Translations under genes and position numbers: made by a program
Shown here: positions 22,432-28,051 of the stretch, in pieces
Numbering within the stretch: the stretch's first letter is position 1
Layout: each line of letters opens with the position of its first letter
The notes under the pieces: generated by a model
What the model saw: the letters and a program-made list of their open reading frames with translations, nothing else
Database searches by the model: none
Told to the model about the DNA's origin: nothing
Assembly (NCBI GenBank): GCA_946187345.1
Contig: CAMHQD010000026.1
Span: 1-32,160 of the forward strand
Reading direction: 5' to 3'
DNA length: 32,160 nt
Origin: an uncultured Porphyromonadaceae bacterium
GTDB lineage: Bacteria; Bacteroidota; Bacteroidia; Bacteroidales; Muribaculaceae

Positions 22432-22465
22432 TTTGATTAAAGCGGTTAACCGTGACTTAATCAAA
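22432..22465. promoter_or_regulatory. Nested palindrome in the early transcript leader
   Basis: TTTGATTAA (22432-22440) and TTAATCAAA (22457-22465) enclose the perfect 10-bp palindrome CGGTTAACCG (22443-22452). It lies right after the predicted transcription start, so it could be an operator that blocks elongation or an RNA hairpin. Confidence 0.55.
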
Positions 22466-22493
22466 TGACAAAATTAAGAAAATTAATTAAGGT

Positions 22494-22694
22494 ATGCAAA
22501 AGAAAATCAACATCACCGCCACGTTGCATGAGGTCGCCGAGACGGGCAAGCCCTGGTTGGCGAAAATCGCCGGTCGCAACAGCGTCACCACGCTGGGCAG
22601 CCTGCGCTCCCGCATCTGCGACCTCGCCCTGCCGCTCAAGGTGACAGTCAGCGACAACAACACGATGGCGATGGTGACACGCAGAAACGACTAA
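22494..22694 (+). CDS. Small early protein, possible Cro-like regulator
   Basis: A 66-residue basic protein, first gene after the early promoter and divergent from the repressor, the usual place for Cro. The sequence (KINITATLHEVAETGKPWLAKI ... LGSLRSRICDL ... KVTVSDNNTMAMVTRR) shows no obvious helix-turn-helix, and I do not recognise the family. The alternating hydrophobic pattern suggests a small beta-rich fold. Function unknown. Confidence 0.6.
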   Translation: MQKKINITATLHEVAETGKPWLAKIAGRNSVTTLGSLRSRICDLALPLKVTVSDNNTMAMVTRRND

Positions 22695-22723
22695 CTAACT
22701 ATCAACAATCAAATAACAAGGTT

Positions 22724-22900
22724 ATGAAAACGCTTTATTTTATCATGTTCGCGGCACTGATGATTATCGCCGCGTGTGAGCCGCAGACGCCGCTGGCGAT
22801 GGCCTACTGGGCCGGAACGTGTGTGACGCTGATGGTGGGAATGTACTGCCTGAAGGACGAAGTGTTGAACGACAAAAAGGACAACGACTATGGCCACTGA
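22724..22900 (+). CDS. 58-residue small membrane/lipoprotein
   Basis: The short gene encodes a signal-like N-terminus (MKTLYFIMFAALMIIAAC) with a lipobox-like IIAAC at Cys18, then a second hydrophobic segment (AMAYWAGTCVTLMVGMYCL, about 25-43) and a charged tail. It may be a two-segment membrane protein or a lipoprotein. The ATG lies 29 bp after the previous stop, and its end overlaps the next gene by 11 bp, which supports it being real. Role unknown. Confidence 0.55.
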   Translation: MKTLYFIMFAALMIIAACEPQTPLAMAYWAGTCVTLMVGMYCLKDEVLNDKKDNDYGH

Positions 22901-23150
22901 CTTGTCAACCCGAACTATCCGGCTGCTTGAGCGAATTTCCCGGCAACTGGAGGTGCTTACCGACCGCGTGGGTGGCGATGACGACATGGTGGTTGTCAAG
23001 GTCGCCGCCGAGATGCTGGGCAAAACGGAAAACGCGGTGCGCCAGATGGTGTGTCGCGGGGCGTTGGACGCCGAGCACTCCGCCACGGGGCGGCTGCTAT
23101 TCCGCCGCGGCTACCTGAGGGAGGTCGCCAACCGAACGAAAGAATCATAA
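22890..23150 (+). CDS. Helix-turn-helix (excisionase/MerR-like) protein
   Basis: The 86-residue protein has an N-terminal coiled-coil-like helix (LSTRTIRLLERISRQLEVLTDRV) followed by a HTH_17/excisionase-type DNA-binding region (VVKVAAEMLGKTENAVRQMVCRGAL ... GRLLFRRGYLREV). Such proteins act as excisionases or transcription factors. Being in the early operon of an element with a tyrosine recombinase, excisionase is plausible but not shown. The ATG overlaps the preceding gene. Confidence 0.65.
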   Translation: MATDLSTRTIRLLERISRQLEVLTDRVGGDDDMVVVKVAAEMLGKTENAVRQMVCRGALDAEHSATGRLLFRRGYLREVANRTKES

Positions 23151-23439
23151 AATTTTGCCCCGACCGCCGAAAGCCGGTAAAATAGAGCAACCGGCTGTCG
23201 CATTACTACTGAGCGAGGGAGCGTTACCCTCCGGCGGTCCTATTCAGGTCAAACCGCCCGCCATTGCGGGCAGGTGACGCGACAAGGTCATTGACGTGTT
23301 GTGTGAAAAATCCGCCGGCGAGCCGTGCCGGTGGTGGCCGAACGTGTGGCGGCCCACATGACCACACGTAGTGTTTAACGATTAATCGGTCGGCATCAAG
23401 TGCCAGGCGGGGCACACAGTTGTCCGCCATTGTTTGTCA

Positions 23440-23577
23440 ATGACGTTTGTTTGTCAAGATGCCGGCCACATTATAGGCGGGGAGCGTCCGAGCGTAGGGA
23501 TTAAAGCCTCGGAGGAACGGGCGCACAAAGGGGGGTCGCACCTCGCCCCGCCACTACGTTTTTCTTTCATAATTTAG
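23440..23577 (+). CDS. Candidate 45-residue small protein
   Basis: ATG frame encoding a basic peptide with GGERPSVGIKASEERAHK and GGSHLAPPLRF. The AHxxGS part has a recognisable counterpart in the frame at 24210-24240 (AHNAGSLPSKPRHT), and B-segment DNA at 24037-24066 gives GGSLRPSPRHT, so the three repeats keep one reading frame at this point. No ribosome-binding site is obvious. It could be a real small protein or a by-product of a structured RNA repeat. Confidence 0.3.
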   Translation: MTFVCQDAGHIIGGERPSVGIKASEERAHKGGSHLAPPLRFSFII

Positions 23578-23588
23578 AATCTTTTGCG

Positions 23589-23620
23589 CCCGTCCGTCCG
23601 TGACGGATAGACGGGTTTTT
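23589..23620 (+). terminator. Repeated terminator-type hairpin, copy 1
   Basis: CCCGTC/GACGGG outer stem (6 bp), 2-nt bulges, inner stem TCCG/CGGA, loop TGA, then five T. Copy 2 at 24094-24125 has the same geometry with an inner stem CCTG/CAGG, that is, two compensatory pair changes. Confidence 0.65.
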
Positions 23621-23623
23621 CAC

Positions 23624-23647
23624 ACGGCAGCCGTGGCCGCGACACGG
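23624..23647 (+). repeat. 24-bp direct repeat, copy 1
   Basis: Identical to 23739-23762, exactly 115 bp apart. It contains CCGTG/CACGG, able to form a hairpin, and is followed by TGTTTTT, so it may be another terminator. Confidence 0.8.
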
Positions 23648-23707
23648 TGTTTTTCTTTTCATCACAATTAGTTTAATGGGTTATTAATTTGGTTAACGGA
23701 ACCGCCC

Positions 23708-23732
23708 GCCCGTCCGTGAGGATATGACGGGC
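23708..23732 (+). repeat. Degenerate copy of the CCCGTC/GACGGG hairpin
   Basis: GCCCGTC and GACGGGC form a 7-bp stem around an 11-base loop. There is no inner stem and no T-run, unlike the two terminator-type copies. Confidence 0.5.
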
Positions 23733-23837
23733 AATTATACGGCAGCCGTGGCCGCGACACGGAGTTTTTATAGTCGAATAGGGGAGCCGAGAGCGGCAGA
23801 AGAACCCGACCCTCGCGCAGGGTACTTTGTCTTTTAG
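23724..23837 (+). CDS. Candidate 37-residue small protein
   Basis: ATG frame beginning MTGNYTAAVAATRSFY and ending AGYFVF. The same AAVAATR peptide is also encoded in the upstream repeat (23606-23663, where a GTG could start a 23-codon frame), because the two share the 24-bp DNA repeat. Coding status uncertain; hairpin function of the same DNA is an alternative. Confidence 0.3.
   Translation: MTGNYTAAVAATRSFYSRIGEPRAAEEPDPRAGYFVF
23739..23762 (+). repeat. 24-bp direct repeat, copy 2
   Basis: Identical to 23624-23647; followed by AGTTTTT. See that entry. Confidence 0.8.
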
Positions 23838-23911
23838 AATTTGTAAAAGCGTTTATTGACGCTCGTTCACGAAAACCAAAGGGCAAAGCGTCGATACGCT
23901 TTTTAGGTAAT

Positions 23912-24019
23912 ATGTCGTTGGGAGGCTTCGGCCTCCCTTACAGGGTGAGACCTCGGCCCCGGAGGTTGATGAGCGGGGATGAAGTCAATGTCACGCCGAA
24001 AGGCGCGCTCTTTGGATAA
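23912..24019 (+). CDS. Candidate 35-residue small protein
   Basis: ATG frame with GGFGLPYRVRPRPRRL and SGDEVNVTPKGALFG. The frame is open upstream for about 45 more codons (to 23778) without an ATG. The final VNVTPKGALFG matches VNSQPPKGTLQGF in the next repeat (about 24170-24207), so the peptide similarity extends across repeat units. The GGGAGGC-TTCG-GCCTCCC hairpin lies within its first codons. Coding status uncertain. Confidence 0.3.
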   Translation: MSLGGFGLPYRVRPRPRRLMSGDEVNVTPKGALFG

Positions 24020-24033
24020 TCTGGGAACCAATA

Positions 24034-24051
24034 GGGCGGGTCGCTCCGCCC
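24034..24051 (+). other. Hairpin with conserved GTCGCT loop, copy B
   Basis: GGGCGG-GTCGCT-CCGCCC, a perfect 6-bp stem. A related hairpin with the same loop and a different stem occurs at 24219-24234; a third, less regular one (GTCGCA) is at 23530-23550. Confidence 0.55.
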
Positions 24052-24093
24052 CTCACCACGGCACACAGTAGTTTCATTAAAAGGTTAGTTTTT

Positions 24094-24125
24094 CCCGTCC
24101 ACCTGTGACAGGCCGACGGGTTTTT
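24094..24125 (+). terminator. Repeated terminator-type hairpin, copy 2
   Basis: Same geometry as 23589-23620: 6-bp outer stem CCCGTC/GACGGG, inner stem CCTG/CAGG, TGA loop, five T. GACGGGTTTTTCACACGGC is identical for 19 bases in both copies. Confidence 0.65.
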
Positions 24126-24218
24126 CACACGGCTTCGCCACTGCCCCTCTGTGGTTGTATGAGAGAGGGGTGAACAGTCAGCCCCCGAAAGGGACTCTCC
24201 AAGGATTTTGCGCACAAT

Positions 24219-24234
24219 GCGGGGTCGCTCCCGT
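24219..24234 (+). other. Hairpin with conserved GTCGCT loop, copy C
   Basis: (G)CGGG-GTCGCT-CCCG(T). Loop identical to copy B at 24034-24051, stem bases exchanged at two paired positions. Confidence 0.5.
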
Positions 24235-24352
24235 CGAAGCCACGACACACATTAAGTTTTAGTAAAAGGTTAGTTAATAATTAGTTTGTATTGTTTGTAT
24301 TGATAGATTTGAACGGACAAGAAGCAATTTCTACATGTCAAAGAATCTCTTG

Positions 24353-24386
24353 CCCCGGCCCTGCCGGGAGGCGCCGCCGGGGTTTT
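24353..24386 (+). terminator. Candidate terminator before the recombination genes
   Basis: CCCCGGC/GCCGGGG 7-bp stem with a 16-base loop, then TTTTC. On the plus strand it would end transcripts coming from the repeat array. Confidence 0.5.
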
Positions 24387-24487
24387 CATTAAGGCTGTTT
24401 TCATGGAACTATATACGATGCCAACGGAGCGGTATCCCCGCGTGAAGGCAATAAACCGGTGACAGGCGGCAACAGACCGCCACTCAA

Positions 24488-24573
24488 CGGGGCCAACGGA
24501 TAGTGCGGAGCGGCGTCCTCCACCACCACCCACCACGTCGCCGCCTGGCCGGGTTCGACTCCCGGAGCCCCGA
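24488..24573 (+). other. tRNA-like 3' end (T-arm and acceptor), no full cloverleaf
   Basis: CCGGG-TTCGACT-CCCGG (24549-24565) is a perfect T-arm with consensus T-loop, followed by AGCCCCG-A (24566-24573). CGGGGCC at 24488-24494 can pair with it over six bases, giving an 86-nt unit, and GCGGCG/CGCCGC forms a long-loop arm between. No D-arm or anticodon arm can be drawn. It may be a leftover tRNA 3' end from an integration event or a tRNA-like RNA. Confidence 0.35.
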
Positions 24574-24616
24574 CAAAGAAGCATCTTTTCTCAGGCTTTG
24601 GCTTGATTGTTGATGT

Positions 24617-24637
24617 GGCGCCGCCTGGCGCGGCGCC
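24617..24637 (+). other. Perfect 8-bp GC hairpin upstream of the RecT-like gene
   Basis: GGCGCCGC-CTGGC-GCGGCGCC followed by TTTC, 68 bp before the start at 24705. Possible attenuator or weak terminator. Confidence 0.5.
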
Positions 24638-24704
24638 TTTCAGCAATCAGGACGGAGGCCGGGAGAGAGCGATATTATTAACCGTTTTAACATCAACAAT
24701 CATT

Positions 24705-25487
24705 ATGGCAAAAGCAACAAGCAACGAACTGACGGTGCAGGAGAGCCGCGAACTGCTGTCCTCGCCCGTGTATCAGACCATCAAGACCTTTGAGGTGCAA
24801 CAGCGCATGGCGCAGATGTACGTCTCCTCGACCATCGTTCCCGCGGCCTATAAGGGCAACGTGGGCAACTGTGTCATCGCCATCGACATGGCTCAGCGCA
24901 TGGGCGCGAACCCACTGATGGTGATGCAGAACCTCTATGTGGTGAACGGCAATCCGGCGTGGAGCGCGAAGTTCCTCATCTCGTGCATCAACACTTGCGG
25001 CCGTTTCACGCCGCTGCGCTATGAGTACAAGGGCAAGCCCGGCACGAAGGACTACGGCTGCCGCGCCTATGCCTACGAGACGAGTGACAAGGAGCACAAA
25101 GAGCCGCTCTATGGCGTGTGGGTGACGATGGACATGGCCGAGAAGGAGGGCTGGACGCGCAAGACCGGCAGCAAGTGGCTGACGATGCCCGACATGATGC
25201 TCATCTACCGGGCGGCGGCGTTCTGGGCACGTGCCTACGCGCCGGAGATTTCGATGGGTTTCCTGACCAAGGAGGAGACCGACGACGGCGTGAACCCGCG
25301 TGTTGTCGACTTTGAGGACGTGACAATTCCCACCGTCGACCCGCAGGCTGTCGAGGCTGAGGCCGAGCCGGTGGCGGAGCCTCAGGCCGAGCCGCAGCCC
25401 GCCACACCCGCCGACGCGGTGCGCGCGGCCATGGATCGCCAGACGCGTCCGCGTGTGGACACCACCACGGGCGAACTGTTCGACTAA
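24705..25487 (+). CDS. RecT-like single-strand annealing protein (putative)
   Basis: The 260-residue protein has the look of phage RecT-type annealing proteins: a central conserved stretch VPAAYKGNVGNCVIAIDMAQRMGANPLMVMQNLYVVNGNPAWSAKF (matching the family's pattern of 'amelArrmGldPl...l..v.G.p.ls...l'), a KGWTRKTGSKWLTMPDMMLIYRAAAFWARAYAPE segment, and a Glu/Pro/Ala-rich disordered tail ending GELFD. The start at 24705 (MAKATSNELTVQE) is chosen over an upstream frame extension at 24603 that has no similarity and would read through the hairpin. Directly followed by a YqaJ exonuclease, the standard recT-exo pair for phage recombination. Annealing activity is inferred. Confidence 0.72.
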   Translation: MAKATSNELTVQESRELLSSPVYQTIKTFEVQQRMAQMYVSSTIVPAAYKGNVGNCVIAIDMAQRMGANPLMVMQNLYVVNGNPAWSAKFLISCINTCGRFTPLRYEYKGKPGTKDYGCRAYAYETSDKEHKEPLYGVWVTMDMAEKEGWTRKTGSKWLTMPDMMLIYRAAAFWARAYAPEISMGFLTKEETDDGVNPRVVDFEDVTIPTVDPQAVEAEAEPVAEPQAEPQPATPADAVRAAMDRQTRPRVDTTTGELFD

Positions 25488-25495
25488 ACTTCCAC

Positions 25496-25541
25496 GCCCG
25501 CTCCCGCAACTGAAAACGACGCGTAGGTGGCAGGGGCGGGC
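25496..25541. other. 9-bp inverted repeat between the RecT-like and exonuclease genes
   Basis: GCCCGCTCC (25496-25504) pairs with GGGGCGGGC (25533-25541), one G-U pair, long loop, no T-run. Possibly an mRNA-stability or processing hairpin. Confidence 0.45.
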
Positions 25542-25580
25542 AAATCAACAATCATCAACAACCAACAAAAAACCAGAGCA

Positions 25581-26546
25581 ATGAGTTACAACATTATTCG
25601 TCCGGCCACCCACGCCGAGTGGCTCGCGCAGCGCTCGCGCGGCATCGGCTCGAGCGAGGTGGCGACAATCCTGGGTCTCAACCCCTTTGACACGCCTTAT
25701 CAGTTGTGGCGCCGCAAGCGCGGCATCGACGGTCCCGTTCCCGAGAACGACGCCATGCGCGCCGGTCATATCCTCGAGGGCGCCGTGGCGACCTACTTCG
25801 AGCAGGAGACCGGCCACACGGTGATCAAGGCCAGCGACGGCGACTGGCTGGCCGTGGACAGTGACCGCGACTACATGCGCGTCTCTCCCGACCGCACCTA
25901 CTGGGTGGACGAGCAGGGCAAGCGCAACGAGGCCAACAAGGGCATCCTCGAGTGCAAGACCACGCAACTCGATGTCGACGCCGACGACCTGCCGGCCCAC
26001 TGGTTCTGCCAGTTGCAGTACCAGTTGGGCGTGATGGGCTACACCAGCGGCACGCTGGCGTGGCTGACGCGCGGCCGCAAGTTCGGCTGCAAGGCCGTCA
26101 CGTTTGACGCCGACCTCTACGGTTATATTACCGAGAGTGTGGAGCACTTCTGGCTCGACAACATCGTCGGCGGCCGCGAGCCGGACATGTCGGGTGTGGA
26201 CGACGTGCTGCTGCGCTGGCCTCTGCACACGGCCGGCAAGACAATTGAGGCCACTCCCGAGTTGATGGACAGTATCACGACAATCAAGTCTCTGAAGCCA
26301 CAAATCGACACGCTCACCGAGCAGAAGAAAGAGGCCGAGGAGTTGATAAAGGCGGCCATGCGCGACGCGGACAGCCTCGTGCTGCCCGGCTCGAGCGGCA
26401 CGGCCAGGGGCGACGTGCTGGCCACGTTCCGCGCGCCGAAGCCCGGCCGCAAGTTTGATGAGAAACTGTTCAAGGCCGAGCACCCCGACCTCTATGAGGC
26501 CTACTGCCGCGAGCAGCAGGGCGCGCGGCGTTTCCTGGTCAAGTGA
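25581..26546 (+). CDS. YqaJ-type viral recombinase / exonuclease
   Basis: The 321-residue protein matches the lambda-exonuclease-like YqaJ family: N-terminal WLAQRSRGIGSSEVATILGLNPFDTPYQLWRRKRG, acidic metal-site segments ... MRVSPDRTYW ... GILECKTT (E-x-K of the PD-(D/E)xK fold) and WFCQLQYQLGVMGY. A C-terminal coiled-coil-like helix (SLKPQIDTLTEQKKEAEEL) and basic tail follow. It resects double-stranded DNA ends to make 3' overhangs for the RecT-like partner upstream. Start at 25581 (MSYNIIRP), the longer in-frame extension from 25527 lies in intergenic DNA. Confidence 0.88.
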   Translation: MSYNIIRPATHAEWLAQRSRGIGSSEVATILGLNPFDTPYQLWRRKRGIDGPVPENDAMRAGHILEGAVATYFEQETGHTVIKASDGDWLAVDSDRDYMRVSPDRTYWVDEQGKRNEANKGILECKTTQLDVDADDLPAHWFCQLQYQLGVMGYTSGTLAWLTRGRKFGCKAVTFDADLYGYITESVEHFWLDNIVGGREPDMSGVDDVLLRWPLHTAGKTIEATPELMDSITTIKSLKPQIDTLTEQKKEAEELIKAAMRDADSLVLPGSSGTARGDVLATFRAPKPGRKFDEKLFKAEHPDLYEAYCREQQGARRFLVK

Positions 26547-26547
26547 G

Positions 26548-26724
26548 ATGGAGATATGCGCCACCGACTTGAGAACGATTGTCAGATACCTGGAGGACGC
26601 GGCGGCGTTTTACCGTCGCCGCGCATCCATAGCCAGGGAGCGCGACCGCGCGCGGCTGATCATGCGTCTGACCCGCAAACTGAAACGTAAAATCCCGGCC
26701 GAAAAGGCCACACTACCCATGTGA
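26548..26724 (+). CDS. 58-residue basic helical protein
   Basis: Short gene starting one base after the exonuclease stop. The product is strongly basic and helical (FYRRRASIARERDRARLIMRLTRKLKRK), so it may bind nucleic acid or be structural. Unrecognised. Its end overlaps the possible GTG start of the VRR-NUC gene. Confidence 0.55.
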   Translation: MEICATDLRTIVRYLEDAAAFYRRRASIARERDRARLIMRLTRKLKRKIPAEKATLPM

Positions 26725-26729
26725 AAGGA

Positions 26730-27167
26730 ATGACTACCAAAGAGCGATTTGAACAGTTGATGGCGCGGCACAACGTGAGCGCGCCGCGAGCCCACAGCGA
26801 CCTCGAGCACCGCCTGCAGGCCGCCTGCGTCCAATGGTTCGCGCTGGCTCACCCCGCGCTGCGCCACAACCTGTTCGCCGTGCCCAACGGCGGCCGCCGC
26901 GACGCCACCACCGGCGCGCGCCTCAAGGCCGAGGGCGTGCTGGCCGGCGTGGCCGACCTGATTCTGCTGCGCCACAAAGACATCTACGGCGCGCTGCTGC
27001 TCGAACTCAAGACGGCCACCGGCCGGCAGAGCAAGGCGCAGCGCGACTGGCAGCGTGCCATCGAGCGTGACGGCTACAAGTACGTCATCGTCCGCTGCAT
27101 CGACGACTTCATCCGTGAAGTCGAGCAATACCTGTCACCGGCAACAACGACCCCGCAACCATGTTGA
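26730..27167 (+). CDS. VRR-NUC domain nuclease
   Basis: The 145-residue protein carries the VRR-NUC fold of the PD-(D/E)xK superfamily: SDLEHRLQAACVQWFAL, VPNGGRRDATTGARLKAEGVLAGVADLIL (with the catalytic Asp), and LLLELKTATGRQSKAQRDWQRAI (E-x-K and Q). Phage members are Holliday-junction or structure-specific nucleases. The ATG at 26730 is given as start; a GTG at 26721 that overlaps the upstream stop is an alternative giving three more residues. It belongs to the recombination block with RecT-like and YqaJ proteins. Confidence 0.85.
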   Translation: MTTKERFEQLMARHNVSAPRAHSDLEHRLQAACVQWFALAHPALRHNLFAVPNGGRRDATTGARLKAEGVLAGVADLILLRHKDIYGALLLELKTATGRQSKAQRDWQRAIERDGYKYVIVRCIDDFIREVEQYLSPATTTPQPC

Positions 27168-28051
27168 GAAAAGAGAAAGGATTCAGCAAGTGGTGGAAAG
27201 ACTTCAGCGACCACGACCTCTACCGCCACCCGATTGCAAGCCGCGTGTTCACCGACCTGTGTCTGCGCGACGGCGACCGGCGTCTCACGGGCACCACCGT
27301 TGAGCGGCTGATGGCCGCGCTGCAGTTGAGCAAGCCCAGCGTGCTGAAAGCGCTGCGCCTGCTCGAGCAGGCGGGTTTCATCTACCGCGAGGTTGACTCC
27401 GAGTGCCGCAACCGCAACGTCATCCGCCTCAACTTTGGCAGCACAGCAAGGGCCGAAAGCGGTAAACAAGATTTACCGACTGAGGTAAACGAAATTGACC
27501 AAAGCGGTAAAAAAGATTTACTCGGTAAACGAAATTTACCGTCGGTAAACGAAATTGACCAAAGCGGTAAACGAAATTTACCAAGTTCGGACAATGAGCC
27601 GGAAAAAGCGGTAAACGAAATTTACCAAGTTGGTAAACGAGATTTACCGACACACCTTATTAATAGTAAAGAATTATTACAAGAATATATCGTCGACGAG
27701 ACGCGCGCGCGCGAAGGAGATTTTGTTGAGGAATTTTTCTCAAAGCGGGAGCAGATTGCGAGGCTGTGCCGTGAGCTCGGCGTGAGCGCCGACGAACTGC
27801 GGCGGGTCGCGCGCGAGGTGGCCGACGACTGGGAACTCACCGGCAAGCGTCATGACAACCGCGCCGACGCGCTCTCCCACCTGCTGTCGACAATCCGCAT
27901 CAAGGTCAAACTCAAAAAGCAAGAAAACAATGACACTGCAAGTAAACCAACTACTCGCGCCGAGGACGTCGCGCGCCTTGTCCACGGAGCCGCGGCAACT
28001 ATCGCCCGCCGTGAGAGCGAAGGTGGACCGGACACTGAGCCTGTTTGGTGA
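27161..28051 (+). CDS. Replication-initiator-like protein (winged helix) with iterons inside its gene
   Basis: The 296-residue protein has an N-terminal winged-helix region (about 15-85: DLYRHPIASRVFTDLCLRDGD..., LQLSKPSVLKALRLLEQAGFIYREVD), a repeat-rich linker (about 100-165), and a C-terminal helical domain (REQIARLCRELGVSADELRRVAREVADDWELTGK). That is the O-protein plan of phage initiators: DNA-binding domain, linker, interaction domain. The linker is encoded by eight 17-bp palindromic repeats (27461-27648) read in two frames, giving GKRNLP-type and VNEIDQ-type peptides. The start overlaps VRR-NUC by 7 bp; the end overlaps the next gene by 122 bp. Function as initiator is inferred from this organisation; no enzymatic motif is seen. 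Confidence 0.7.
   Translation: MLRKEKGFSKWWKDFSDHDLYRHPIASRVFTDLCLRDGDRRLTGTTVERLMAALQLSKPSVLKALRLLEQAGFIYREVDSECRNRNVIRLNFGSTARAESGKQDLPTEVNEIDQSGKKDLLGKRNLPSVNEIDQSGKRNLPSSDNEPEKAVNEIYQVGKRDLPTHLINSKELLQEYIVDETRAREGDFVEEFFSKREQIARLCRELGVSADELRRVAREVADDWELTGKRHDNRADALSHLLSTIRIKVKLKKQENNDTASKPTTRAEDVARLVHGAAATIARRESEGGPDTEPVW
27461..27700 (+). other. Putative phage replication origin: eight iterons plus AT-rich region
   Basis: Consensus GGTAAACGAAATTTACC (arms GGTAAA/TTTACC, 5-bp centre). Copies start at 27461, 27484, 27506, 27524, 27544, 27566, 27610, 27632; steps are mostly 22-23 bp (44 between the sixth and seventh), about two helical turns. Immediately after the last one lies an AT-rich stretch (about 27655-27700), suitable for strand opening. 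This mirrors the lambda origin within gene O. Confidence 0.75.

Larger units (their letters stand above)
23151..24704. other. 1.55-kb gene-poor region with repeated hairpins and very short related reading frames
   Basis: No conventional gene is found here on either strand. The region holds many perfect hairpins (23233-23258 versus 23256-23271, mutually exclusive; 23342-23369; 23885-23902; 23920-23937 with a UUCG loop), terminator-like elements, a 24-bp direct repeat (23624-23647 and 23739-23762), and three related segments beginning at 23521, about 24031 and 24210 that share GGGTCGCnCC followed by CCAC. Several very short plus-strand frames are listed separately. A tiny 19-codon frame lies at 24403-24462. 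The minus-strand frames here look like chance. Confidence 0.6.

Noticed and set aside
24488-24573. Complete functional tRNA
   Set aside because: T-arm and acceptor are good but no D-arm or anticodon arm can be drawn; kept only as a tRNA-like remnant.
24270-24646. Minus-strand frames across the tRNA-like segment
   Set aside because: They are translations of hairpin and tRNA-like DNA (Gly/Arg/Pro-rich) without start signals or family likeness.
23151-24704. Diversity-generating retroelement
   Set aside because: There are repeats, but no reverse transcriptase and no template/variable repeat pair with adenine-specific differences.
25545-26564. 339-codon minus-strand frame
   Set aside because: Exact antisense of the YqaJ exonuclease with repetitive Ala/Gly/Val/Leu composition.
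27461-27648. CRISPR array
   Set aside because: The repeats are 17 bp, palindromic, separated by only 1-6 bp in most cases, and lie inside an open gene; there are no spacers of CRISPR size and no cas genes.
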